A program made the position numbers and the translations under genes. Shown here one piece after another: positions 43,187 to 54,900 of a DNA stretch of 64,000 nt. The notes beneath the pieces are model-generated. The model was not told where the DNA came from, ran no database searches, and saw only the letters and a list, made by a program, of their open reading frames with translations. The first letter of the stretch is position 1; every line of letters begins with the position of its first letter. The stretch is taken from positions 4,216,001-4,280,000 of the forward strand of contig CM073195.1 in the NCBI GenBank assembly GCA_037042915.1. Direction: 5' to 3'. This DNA is from Auricularia sp. M13. Taxonomy: Eukaryota > Basidiomycota > Agaricomycetes > Auriculariales > Auriculariaceae.

Positions 43187-44533
43187 TAGTTATGATTCTG
43201 TTTGCAGCACAGTAGAAGATGCCAGCACCGTCGCCTCTGATAACGACGTCGCAGCGCGGCTCCCGGCGGCGTCGCACACCCCGCGGCTAGGACACTGAGT
43301 CCCTTTCCAAATGTAGGCCGTTCAGCACGCGCGCTGAACACCCCTGCATTCGGCGTCCCTAGAGTCGTCATGCTAGTAAAATTCATGCCGATGCTCGGAA
43401 GGATGCTGCGGGTCTGCAAATGCAGCGATGGAATCGCGAGCTTATATGAGGTGCAGGATGGCGGGAGGTTGTGTCTGGACCAGAAAGAAGAAGCAGCTAG
43501 ACAACGGGGAGCGAGAGGCGATGGTGGGGTGTATTACGAGCCTGCGCGCGCACCGCCACGGTCAACTCTACATCAGGCGCGGGCGCAGCGTCGCGTACTA
43601 ACGGGAGCGAGCGAGTCGTCCACACCGTGTGAGCGCCAGCAGGGCAGCGAGCATGAGTCTTGGCTGTGGGAGCCCGGTTGACGGTCAGGTCGACCGCCGT
43701 GCCCATGTGCCAAGCACACAAAGTTGCAGAGGGATTGGAGGGTAGAAATTAGATGCAGTTGTCAAATCAGGGACCCGAGTGCACGCTGAGTTGCGGTCGA
43801 CGCGCAATTAGACAACAGTGACCAGAATGGTGTCGCGCCCTTGGCAGTGCGATGCAGCCGGATTACACGCGGCGTGTACACGGTACAGATGCGCGCAGTC
43901 CAGCATGCAATAAGCTGGGCCAATTCTGCGCTGGGGCGTGCGGATCTAGCGAGACGTCGTCCAGAACTTGCACACAACCTAAGCTGCCGCAAAAAAAAGA
44001 TGTCCGCAGCAACAATACAGAGCATCTCGGACGACAGGCTTGGTGCCCGAGCGCGAAGCCCGCGAAGTAGCGCTTCAGCATGAATCGTCCGCATGATTCA
44101 GACGAGATAGCAGGGGGCTTGCAGACTGCACTCCGAAACATGGCGCAAAGCAAAATCAATGCATTCAGCACGCTCCGCAGCCAGTGAAAGAGGAGAACGG
44201 GAACCAGAGATGGTGTGCAGGTTCAATGACAGACAGGACTTGTACCGCCGGCCAATGTGACATCGGCGACAGCGTCACGCATCGCACGGAAGTTCCAGTT
44301 CAAAGCAGCCCAGAGCGTCAAGCAAGCAACGGTGGGTACTGGACATCGCGAACGAAAAGCAAGGAGGGTAAGACACATCGTCGGAGTTTCGGACCGAAGT
44401 GCCCGAACACGCGTGCTCCCTCCCACAACACGTTCAGCGTCTTCCCTAGCGTAGACCCGCTTAAAGAGTCCGGAATAAATACAGATAAGTTTCTCTCACA
44501 TGTTTCCAGATAGAAGCCTGGCTGAACTGGCGG

Positions 44534-44597
44534 TATAAAAGGTGCGGCACGGCGCGACTTTCTCCTCACTCGGCCCGACTCGCCCTCATCATCTGCT
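44534..44597 (+). promoter_or_regulatory. TATA/CTCATCATCTGCT module 4
   Basis: GGTATAAAAGG (TATA 44534) and CTCATCATCTGCT (44585-44597), 51 bp apart. An ATG at 44617 follows, whose frame (KESRHVQDKVFW) resembles the start of BTB-domain proteins. The BTB gene proper starts 360 bp further on, so this may be its promoter or that of a lost copy. Confidence 0.5.
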
Positions 44598-44976
44598 TCT
44601 ACGCCATAAGACAGTAATGAAAACTAAATTCACAGAGAAAGAGTCAAGGCACGTACAGGACAAAGTGTTCTGGTCATAACGGCCGTGGGAGGATTCCAGT
44701 GGAAATAAGATGATTGTGGACACTAGTTTCGTGGTCGAATACTCAGGCGCTTCATGTCAGTGTTGCTCCGCAGCGGTGGTTAACTGCCAGAAGACATTGA
44801 CCAAGCAAACTCGAGTGACCCGCTTAGCGTGTGTCTTGTCACCGAAGAAGCCGAAGGTTTCGAGACAGACGCTCAGACGCCACTCAACACGCACTTGCCT
44901 GCAGTCCGGTCGATCGGGAGCAGAACCACCTCAGCATCGTCCCACTACCACCCAGCATCGATCAAAACTGATGTAT

Positions 44977-45949
44977 ACCGAAGCTGCCAATTCCGTCGCC
45001 AAGAGACACGACGCTCTCTGGGTTGACGATGGAAACATCGTCTTGCAGGTGCACATGCGTGTGACTTTATCATCGCAGTGCGCGGCCTCACACGCTGCAT
45101 GTCAGGCTGACAGGATGCTGTTCTGCGTCCACCGATCAATCTTGAAGCGGGAGAGCCAACTAGACAGCGACATGTTCATGGTTCCCCAACCAAACAGCGA
45201 CAATTCATCTGATCACGCCGATGGAACCGAAGCAAATCCTCTGCCAGTCCATCAAGTCAGCGCCGAGGCTATGTCCAACATTTTGACAATGCTGACGCTG
45301 TATACTACATAAGCAAACACTCATCCTCCCGTCACGTATTGTTTAACTTTTATGTATATTCAGGGCCGGCGTACACCTTGAGCTAGACAACGCCGCTTGC
45401 ATGGCGGTTTTGCGCGCTGCACACAGGCTCCTGTTTCACAACGTTCAAGACGGTTTGGCCCTGCTTCTTCCAAAACAACTCTCCGCTGAAGAAAGGCTGT
45501 ATCTTGGGCTGTCGGACTGTGGAGTGGATGACTGGGCGCCACCTGCCTTTAAAGAGCTCGTCTTCGGCTCTGATGTCCATGGCACCAGCGGCCTTGACGG
45601 GATACTGCTCCTCGGTCATGCCTCATGGAATACGATATACAGCACGTGCGTGCAGGCCCATCGTCGATGCATCCAAGCTATCTCAAGCCGAAACTCTGCT
45701 CGATACTGCGCAAAGCACCTCCATGAGTCGTGGGAGGTGATGTGCAGCAATTCTGATACTTCATCTATTCAAGAAAGGTTTCCGCGCCCAATGATCCAAG
45801 GAGTGTGGGGCGGTCTCCCGCCTACTTGCGATGCTGGAAACAGTGGTTGCCATTTCAGGGACATTGCCGTGGAGCTGAGCCCATGCCTCGTGGAGGAGAC
45901 AATGGTTGCAGCTGCATGGACAAAGCTGCAGAACGAGTATTGCCCGTGA
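44977..45949 (+). CDS. BTB/POZ domain protein
   Basis: Three exons (44977-45048, 45106-45299, 45364-45949) joined by 57-bp and 64-bp GT-AG introns give 283 residues in one frame. The BTB domain begins at once: RHDALWVDDGNIVLQADRML, then FCVHRSILKRES, DMFMVPQP and a short VHQVSAEAMSNILTMLTLAG helix. This is the layout of the large basidiomycete BTB family. The rest is helical with scattered cysteines, as in its relatives. Such proteins are thought to be Cullin-3 adaptors or transcription-linked scaffolds; that role is inferred. The frame is open upstream to an ATG at 44710, but those 89 residues look non-coding. An alternative first exon at 44617 is possible. Confidence 0.75.
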
Positions 45950-46435
45950 TATGTTTTCGAGTCTAATTCAGCGCCTCGTCGACATGTATGAATGCTGTGT
46001 CCACGGTTAGAATGGATCTTGTGCTACATATATGTATGCGGCGGGCGCCAAATCTTGGTGAGCATCATTGCTAAACATACACGAGACAGGTAGAACTGCA
46101 CGTCAGGCCAAAGATCAAACGGAACGCGGTTGAATGGGCGTGCCGCAGTATGACCAGATCGCGCGAGGCTGACAGCGTGGCCGTGAAACAGCAGATAAAC
46201 AACTCCGGGCCTGCAGCGCACTCGCACTGCCATTGAGTGGAGGTCAGAGAAGTCGCAGATAGAACGTCGCCACTGGAGCCATGGGTGCAGGAAGATGAGC
46301 TTCCGCGCGAGCGAGGCTGTTGGACTGAGATACCGGTACTAGGCTGTGATGTTGGCAGTAGCAGACAAAACAGAAACGTGCAGCGCGGTGAAACTACGAT
46401 CACTGTCAGAACTCACCCGTACTGTCATTAGTACC

Positions 46436-46509
46436 TATAAAGGACCTCCTTTCGATCACGCTGCCAGTATGAAGCACCACTGACTTGACTTGCACTCTCA
46501 TCATCTGCT
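46436..46509 (+). promoter_or_regulatory. TATA/CTCATCATCTGCT module 5
   Basis: CCTATAAAGG (TATAAA 46436-46441) and CTCATCATCTGCT (46497-46509), 61 bp apart. No supportable gene follows within 400 bp. Confidence 0.45.
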
Positions 46510-46939
46510 AAGGATTTCCCTGCTACGCCCGACAGTCCTTTGACACTGTAACACCTGAAATCAGCTCATTTGACACACGCGAAGCAGAACAGCCTGCGAC
46601 TCGCTGCCTTGATTGCTCACCCAGAACGCCGCGACTAGAGCGTGCAATAGCACGAGCGGTCAGAACGTACTGAATTGGAGATGAGGATACACAGGCGTAA
46701 CATTCACCCAGAGCGTTGCGCGTCGTACAGCGAGCCTGCACGACGGTGCCCTTGCGACGCGGGACAACGGCCACACTCACTCACTTTCGCGCTCTTGAAG
46801 TCGCTCATAAACACGCACGAATCAACTCGAGGAAAAGAAACACATAAACAAGCAACGAATTCATCAAACACAACAGTGAGATAGAGGAGAGGCGTGAGTC
46901 AAGGCGCAGCGTGATGTAGCAGCGCAGGACCGCCGGCTC

Positions 46940-47447
46940 ATGACTCATGACAAGTGTTGCGGTCTTCGTTGGTTCCCTCCTCTCCCGCTGTCTCATTTCG
47001 CCGTCCCGTGGTCCTCGCACTTCATCTGGGCGCCCCAAACTCCTTTCGCCCGGCCCCGCAGCCCCTCCGTCGGCCCGTCATATCGGTCTCCCCGCTCGGC
47101 GAGCGTTTTGGTCTCTTCCCAGGAGAAGGGTAATACGACGGGATGTTTCTGGTTTGGTTGGGCTCTATTTATCCCGGGTTTCCTGTCTCGCCGAGGACAC
47201 CCCGGCGGTCTCTCTCGGCTTGATCTGTGGCGCCCGCGTGACACCCGGTCGGTGGCGCAATTGGTCCGCGGGCCCCCTCGGCCTTGATTCCGTAGTATAT
47301 ATATCTGGGCCGGAGCCCCCTCTTGTACCTTAGGTTTGGTCTGGTCTATCATACCGCTTATCCGCTCCTCCCTCTCCTCACTCATCCCTACCCCTCGGGC
47401 GTCGTCTCGGAGAGTGATATAGCAGTCACCGTGACAACAAGGCCGGC
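46940..47447 (+). repeat. Pyrimidine-rich dispersed repeat, copy 1
   Basis: C/T-rich segment ending TGTACCTTAGGTTTGGTCTG, GTCTATCAT and, 90 bp later, CACCGTGACAA. The same closing blocks recur at 57.9-58.0 kb. No coding capacity was recognised. It could be the 3' end of a non-LTR or other dispersed element, but no terminal structure or reverse transcriptase was seen. Confidence 0.45.
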
Positions 47448-47449
47448 AA

Positions 47450-49715
47450 GCGTTGGCTCAGTTCTGTGCGTACGGCAAGCGGTAAGTTCGCGTTAATAGT
47501 CGTCGTGGGCGACGACTGCGAGTATAAGGCGAACGAAAAGAGGTTGGGCACCCGCTCGCGCATGCAAGTCCTCTGTGAGGATGCTTCTGCAGAGCACCAG
47601 CGTGCGAGTGGCGGAGACAGCATGCGCGCCGCGCGCCAGCCATGAGCTGTTGCAAACGAGGCAGTCAGCGTGGAGCAGCAGCGTGGGCACCAACATCCTG
47701 CGCGCTCGCGCTCACGAGTCGTTGACCGGTACCGACGCGGGCTCGAAGCAACAACTTGAAATGAAAATGAAATAAAGACCAAAGATCGACCGTGCGGATG
47801 TGCGAGCCTCAAGACCGGGCGTGAGTGGGCGCGAGCCTCGATGCAAAGCGCTCAGGGTGCGCCAGAAGCTCGCGGTCCAGCGTCCAGCGCGCTGGAAGTC
47901 CCGAAGCTCGAAAGCAAGTGACCGGCATAATGGGAGACGGCGAGCGAATAGGGATAGAGGGAGGTGCGCATCGCACGCGAGCAGAGCGCCACCTTTGCGC
48001 GAGGGACGCAAGCTGGATGCGCGCCGTGTGCGCATCAGCTCGCGTTCGATCGCACACGACCCGCGCGCTCGACGCGGTACGTTCGCAGACTGCCGGGCGA
48101 TGGCACACGGCGACGTCACAGGGCTGCGCTGGCCACGCAACCCACTGCGTTCTCCGGGTAGTGCAGAGTGGCGGGGCCGTCTGCCCGCAGGCAGGACAAA
48201 TGCCGCTACCGCCGCGGCGCGTAGTACAGCCTGCGCAGTTTGCGATGCACGGTGCACGGCCGCCGACGATGGCGCAAGCTCATGTAGCCGCCACGCGCAG
48301 CCATGTTCGACAGCGCAAGCTGTCGCGACTTCTGCGCAGCTCAGTGGGCCCATAACAAGGCGCGGCCATGTGCAGACAGCGCAAAGTTGAGGCCCGCGCG
48401 CTGCTTCGACGCTGGCGGCTGGCTCAACACCAACTTCGACAGCGCAAGCTGCTTCGACATTTGCGTGCGCCCATAATAAAACGCGCACGCAGCAGGAGAA
48501 CAGGGCTTCCTGCCGCGAGCATGACGGTGTACGAACGAAGCGGCGCCCGCGCCTGTCTCGCGTGCGGATCATCGCTGCGTCATCCAGCGAGCGCAACCAC
48601 TGCCAGTGGGTTGCTGATTGTGGGGAGCGTTTGCGGTGCAGTGGAGTGGGAGGGTTCAGGAGTTGTGAATGGGACAGCGGGAGAGTCAAACGGTGGCAGG
48701 TCGAGCCAAAGGAAGCGAGATAGGTGCAGAAGGGCGGGAGGCACATGCAAGGGCATGCAACGCTGAGCAGACGTGCGCGGAGCGGGACTGGGCGGGATGG
48801 CGCAACGGAGGCTCTAGGACGAGCCAGGGCGACATCAGCAGCTCGCGCAGGCCACCGCCGTGATACAGCGCGTTTGGGGATGCACCAACGCTATCGACAA
48901 AGCGCCCGCCATAGCCAGCAGTCCAGGTGACCCCGCCGAAAGCGTACGAGTACCGCCCTGCCGGCGATGCTCTTTCACCACAGAATGCAGAATGGAATTG
49001 GCGAGCAGCAAGCACGGGTGCACGCACAGAGCCGCCGTCCATAGAGCCATGCGCCAAGCATGACAGCACTGCGACGGCTGCGGGATGTCGTGCATGCGTC
49101 ATGAGGCCGCGCACCCCGTTCTGACCGTGTCATTAAAGACCTGCTGGTCAGACGAACGAGCGCACAGGGCGCAGCTACACTGGTCCTTCCAACAGCCAGA
49201 CTAGATAGCAGAGTGTGGTGTGCGTGTGCAGGCAGATGATCCCGGAGCAGATGGCGGTCGGGACTTGGAAGACAAGATGAGCGTCGGAGTTTCTTACGCG
49301 CGACGCTTCGCCTTGCCCCCGAACCGCTAATGGGCGAGCTTCCATAGCTGACGGTGACTTCATGCCGGAAATCAATGAAGCAACTCTTGGTTTACCAGCA
49401 TAAGGGATGATGGCGAATCTGTAATCATCCTCGCCCTTCTGAGTTAAATGAATTCCGATTGGTGTACTGTTGTACTGTGGGAACAGTGACACAGACGCTG
49501 CAGCTGCCTGCAACCGTGTTCATCTGGAATTTAGCAGCCGACAAACAGACTGGTGGAAAGTTTGGGAACCCAAAGGGCCCGAGCCGTGGATCCTCCGGGA
49601 ACGAGGTGGGACATTTGAAGACCACACAGTTACAGGAGATGGCAGGTCTGTGAAATGCGAGCTGCTGCAAAGGCCATCTAGTGATGTCGAAGATGTGGTG
49701 CAGAAGCTGAGGATA
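47450..49715. other. GC-rich stretch without a supportable gene
   Basis: About 2.2 kb, high in CpG, with long overlapping frames on both strands (up to 344 codons, minus). They are rich in Arg, Ala and Ser and lack domains or splice structure. An imperfect direct repeat containing TTCGACAGCGCAAGCTG occurs at about 48306 and 48437. Confidence 0.45.
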
Positions 49716-49782
49716 AGCAGATGATGAGAGCAAAGCATTGCAGTTTGAGGTTTCCCAGTGAGAACCTGTCTTCTTATATGTG
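49716..49782 (-). promoter_or_regulatory. TATA/CTCATCATCTGCT module 6 (minus strand)
   Basis: On the minus strand CACATATAAG (about 49773-49782) precedes CTCATCATCTGCT (49716-49728) by about 45 bp. A weaker head-to-head copy on the plus strand (CAGTATAAAGC near 49873, CTCAGCATCTGCC near 49927) starts only about 100 bp away. Confidence 0.45.
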
Positions 49783-50084
49783 TGGGAGACTGCGGATCAA
49801 TGCCATCTGACCTGTCCCGTCGCTACCGGCCAGTCATTACTGTCTCTGGAATTGAGCATACTGTATCCTAGACAGTATAAAGCCGCATCGGCACACAGGC
49901 TGAAGTAAAACACTGCATCCACTGTACTCAGCATCTGCCCTGTCTCTACAAACAAACACCTAGCACAGTACACTTATGCCCACATGAATGAAACAGCGCA
50001 AAGCGCAAACAGCTGGTATTGCACTGCGGCTGTTCTGAGCTGACACACTTCCTCATATCATCATTCATAGCAGCGTGACGAGGT

Positions 50085-51900
50085 GGTGAGGGCCCAGCTA
50101 CAGGCACTGCAGATACATCGTCATAGCGCACTTGAGCGTCGAGGTACCAATGTGCTGGGTTTGCTGAGATCCAGGTGATAGCAGCAGTCCACAGGTACTG
50201 CCATGAGGAATGGTCGTGAGAGTGCCGAGGGGAATTGAATTTCCTGATATTACCCCCCTTTCAAGGTGCGACGCACGACTAAATGCGCGGGCAAAGCCAA
50301 TGCGAGTTTAGGCCAGGGAAAAGTCTTTGTTAGAGTTGTCAAGACGCCGCAATGCCCATGCGTAGTGATATGCATTGAGGATACGAAAGCAAGCGCAGCT
50401 CCCTTGTGTGACAAGATACCAGCGGTGTGAGCCGCGGTTTGGGAGTCTTGGAGATCCCAATGACCGGTCAGGAAGTAAAGCATTGCATGAGATGAGCCCA
50501 GCAAGTCGCTCTAGATGTTGTGGCCGGTACTTGAACAATGCAGCACGGACGGTGGCTGGGCCCCCAGTTGAATTGACAGCAAGGTGGAGCAAGCCACCCT
50601 GGAGAGCTTGGTGGCGGCTGGTAAACTGAGACGCAAGCCGCAAGACCACGGGACAGTGCGGCGAATGCGGATGAACCGTCCAGACTAAATCCAACCCAAG
50701 CATCAGCCCGGTAGGCCTGCAATTCACATGGATATGAGAGACATACGTCACACAGACACAGAAACATCGTATAGGCAGCATAGAGAAACAGTCAGGCAGC
50801 ATCGGGCGCGCGGGATGGTGACGTTGGTAGTGGTGGTGCGAGGGCAAGGACATCCTCCGGCTTCGGCCCCCAGTGCTGAGCCGGACTGTACCCGGACTAT
50901 GCCACGCCCACGCCTATCGCGACGGAACGCCCGAACGAAACACGCCAACTACGCGAATACGGATGCCGAACTGCGACCGCGGCCGGCCCGTATATCTCTC
51001 ACATATGCCGGATAACAGTGTTACCCACAGCCGCCCCTCCATATTCCATACAGCAGTGTGCACGGAATGGATGAGGTCTGCGGTCAGCAGTCCAGACATC
51101 ATTGGCCATGCAACCTAGGACACAATCAGCAACATTATATGCCGGGAAAAGCATTGCAGACGCACCTCCGAAGGATGCGCGCCCCGACTCGTCACGGCTC
51201 CTGTAAGCTGCACCGGACGGTCCCTGGCTTACGTACAGCTGTCGGGCTGCAGTGCGCTGAGCAATAAAGCTCGACAAATCTGTCCGTGCCACACGACGTA
51301 ATGCCGGGCCGACGCTGGCCAGACCTGTACGCACAACGGGTCGCGAGCATTGGTAGCGTCGGATAGCTTCGCGTGTAGCACGCGAAGGCATCGGTCTCAG
51401 TCGTACGCGGGACCAGAGTCCGACGCACGTCCCGCTCAGCGCCGCAGTCATTCGTCTTGTCCGTATCGTCGTCACATCCCGCGGTGTCGTGCTCAAGGAC
51501 AGCATCTTGAGCGCCGGAAAGATATTCTGCGCTCCAATCGCCGCCGCGCGTGGGAGTGTGTAGTTTACGGGAGCGGCGTTGAAGGACGTCCGAGACGGTT
51601 TTGAACCGCTTGAGCTCCACGACGCAGCGGAAACCGGGCTGGAGCGAGCTCCATCCGCGGCTCCGGCTTGCTGCTCGCGCGGCAGCCTTGACGTACGATC
51701 CGAATGTAAACGCAGTTCTTGAATCGCCAACGGCGACGGCGATGCCAGCAGTGGGGGCAGAACCGACGGGCCGGCTGTTGTCGTCGCCCACAGAGACGTG
51801 AAGACGTGATAGTGAAGCAATGATAACCTCGGAGCAATACAGTCTTCGTACCGTACATACCGCGGGTCGAAGAGCGCCATCCACGAGCTCATCTAGGACA
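50085..51900. repeat. Dispersed duplicated segment, copy 1
   Basis: Direct, diverged copy of 58828-60870. Shared blocks come in the same order: GAGGTGGTGAGGGCC, GCCATGAGGAATGG, TTTCCTGATATTACCCCC, AAATGCGCGGGCAAAG, GGCCGGTACTTGAACAATGC, GACGGAACGCCCGAACG, GACCGCGGCCGGCCCGTAT and GTCGTCGCCCACAGAGACGT. Neither copy has a gene model that can be defended; coding-like minus-strand pieces occur at the far end. Confidence 0.6.
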
Positions 51901-54900
51901 GGCCAAGCACGGAGCAATAAGGGCGAGCGCGAGCCATAGCGCAGAAATGCGAGCCTCCCGCCCGCGTTGACAGAAGGTGCTGCTATCCATCGAGTCACAT
52001 ACATGCGCGCCAGCTATCGCACATGGACGATATCAATTGAGGCGGGCGATGTCGCGTTGCGAGAGCGACACATAGAGCACGCATAGCGCGGTGCGAACTG
52101 CGGCCGTACGCCAGCTACCGAGCGTGGCCTCCAGTCATGATGCGCACAATTTCGACGTGGCGCGAGCGACAGACAGAGCGCGCAGAGCTTCAAGCAACGA
52201 ACGGCAGCAGCAGCTGTAGTCCGTGCGCCAGTGACGGCGGGACTGGCCAGACACGACGAGGCAGAGTGTGGTTGACGGCGTTGGCAATGAAGTTTATGCT
52301 GCTGCGCGCAGATTGATGACGAAGAGTTCGCATGGTTGGTCACGGAGTCTACGCACGGGGTGCGTGCGATGAAGCAGTGCGATTTGCTCGTTCTGCGCCC
52401 GCTCGAGCAGCGCGAAGCGGAGACCTTTCGGTGCAACGGCGCTGCGTTGTAGAACTGCACCAAGCTGCATAGGAGCGCACGAGCTGCGCGCCACACCCCC
52501 CGGATCTCGAAGGTATGTGCCATGGTAACGGGAAGCCGTTGGTGAAGCCAGTGGCCCGCGGCCAGCGAGGGGGCACGGGACCGCGTGAGGCAGGGAGGGA
52601 TGCGTTACGAAGCAGGCAGGGCCTATGTGGATGCTTGAACCGGCCGGGGACGAAGCCAGTAGGAAAGACAGGACGCAGCGAAGAAGCAGAAGTTCACCGC
52701 AGACTGGGGAGAAGAATGCGCGCTCGATGTGGACACAGCGCCGGAGATTGCGCGCGCCGCGATGTCGTTCAACGTACGCTGTGGGAACCCGTACCTGCGC
52801 GCGCGACGAAGCGTGAGATTGAGCGACGCCGTCCACGTTACGCAATCCGCAAGCTGGCGGCAAATCACGCGAAACGGCGGCTTAGAAGAGCGGGTCGCGG
52901 CGGTGTGAAGCGACGCTGGCGCTGGAGAAACATCTGCGTCGGCGCCGACACGGGCCACGCTGAATTGCAGAGGCACGACACATGCGTAGGCAGCGCGTGG
53001 CAGCACAACATGCGGCGCAAGGAAACGTCGTTGCAGGGCGACGTTTCTGCGTGATATGGCGCAAGCAGCGCTTGTCTCTTCCTCGCCCAGGAGCGCGCAC
53101 TATAGACGGCGCGCGGTACGTGAGCGGAGAGCTCAACGCAGCTCGGACTCGGCGTGCTGAACAAGAGTAGCGGTCTGTTTGTGCGGCGGTAGCACGAGCT
53201 CTGGGCCGGCTTGACGCGTTGGCCGTGCATGCTCTATAAAACGAGTGGTCAGCGCCCAGATACTCACCAACTCGCCCTCCGCAAAGGCAAAGTTTAGACT
53301 TACGTTGTCAGGCAGTGAAAACCGAACATGAGCGGACGCGGATGTGCTATGTATTGCCGATAAAACGAGCATCTCGTACGCCCTGCGCTCCGTCACGCGT
53401 CGAGGCAAAATCTACAAGGCAAGATAGAGCGTCAGAGCAGAACGGATATGCTGAAGGCACGGCACGTACTGTCTGGCATGACTTAAGGCTACCAATACGG
53501 CGAGTGCGCCCGCGGCGTTACCTGCTCAAAATAAGTCAGGTTTGACTCAGAATATGGAATATGGAGCTCAAATAACGCGCACGGACAATAGAGTGAATAG
53601 TGTCGGCGCGGTCGACCAGGCTCATGGAGCACGGTGCAGTCCCCGCGCATCGCGGTCGAAAGCAGAAACGCGGAGCGCACAACGGAACCCACGGACGCTA
53701 GCATAAAGATACGCACTCGCGGGACAACGAGCCGGTACAGACGCTGCTCTGAGGATTGTCTAGCAGGACGCCGCGTTTCAGTCGCACGGCGCGCGCCGCG
53801 GCGTTGTCGCGAGGTCCTGCAACAAGCCAGAAAACAAGGCGTCAGATATAGCAGCCAGCATCGAGCAAAAATGCGCACCAATGCGTTCGCATAGCGAGAA
53901 CCATGCGCGGTGGCCTGGGTGAAGACGGAAAGGATGGCTGGCAACATGCGCGTTGAGCAGCGCGGATGGCGGGAAGGCAAACGGCGGAGTCGCGGCCCGA
54001 CGCGCGCTTCGCCGTTCCTTACGATGTGATATGTCGGTTTCTCACGATCAGCTCACGTTCAACGGAGAAAATACCAGACCATGCGTAACATTTGTACCGT
54101 ACAGAAGGAACCCTCTAAGCTGACCGTGTCTTGTTTGCTGTCCTTTAATTAGTTCCTTGGAATGGGACGACGCATCGCTCGCAGTCGTCGACCCTTTCAG
54201 GTGTCAGTCCCTGAGCACATGGCCCACAAAATCATTCTAGCTATAAGAGTCTGTCTACAGTGTCTCGCTATTGTGCGCAGAATTTACGCTGTGCACTCGA
54301 AATCCTTCGTACGGGCGGCTTCTGCGCCGGAATTTGCATATTGAGTTTTACCATCCGGCCCAAAGACAGTAAAGAGAATGCACGAACGATCAACTGCATT
54401 TCATTCCGTATAGATGCTGAGAAAGCACAAACAGGTTGACAGACACAGTACCGCTTCGGGTCCACTGGCCACGCATGTCCACGAGTCAGCGGCAGCCAGC
54501 ATTTTCCACACTATCAGACACAGCTGCATACACGTTACGGCGAACGATAGACGAGGCCGCGACGCCCGAGCATGTGCGCGCTGTCGAGCGCGCACACGCA
54601 CCTCGTGCAACCAGTCCATAGTCGCCGCATTGGCTAGGCTACGCGCAGACGCAGCAGACAACAGAGCGGCCCAAACGTGAACACCAGAAGCCCCACCAAC
54701 GCATGCGCAACGGGGCCCGTTCGATGCACGACGCGGCGCCGATGCACGCTTGGTGCGGACGGCCAGCGACGGCGACGCACGGATGGTGTGGACAGCGAGT
54801 AGCGGGGTCGGCGGGCGCGTCGAGCCTGGTGACCCGGCGCCGGACGCAGAGGTGCGTGCGGGGGAGGAAGAGAGCGGGTACGCACCGGCATGAAGTGCGC

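Noticed and set aside
47712-48746. 344-codon minus-strand frame
   Set aside because: Arg/Ala/Ser-rich, overlapped by other long frames on both strands, no domain, no splice structure; typical of GC-rich non-coding DNA.
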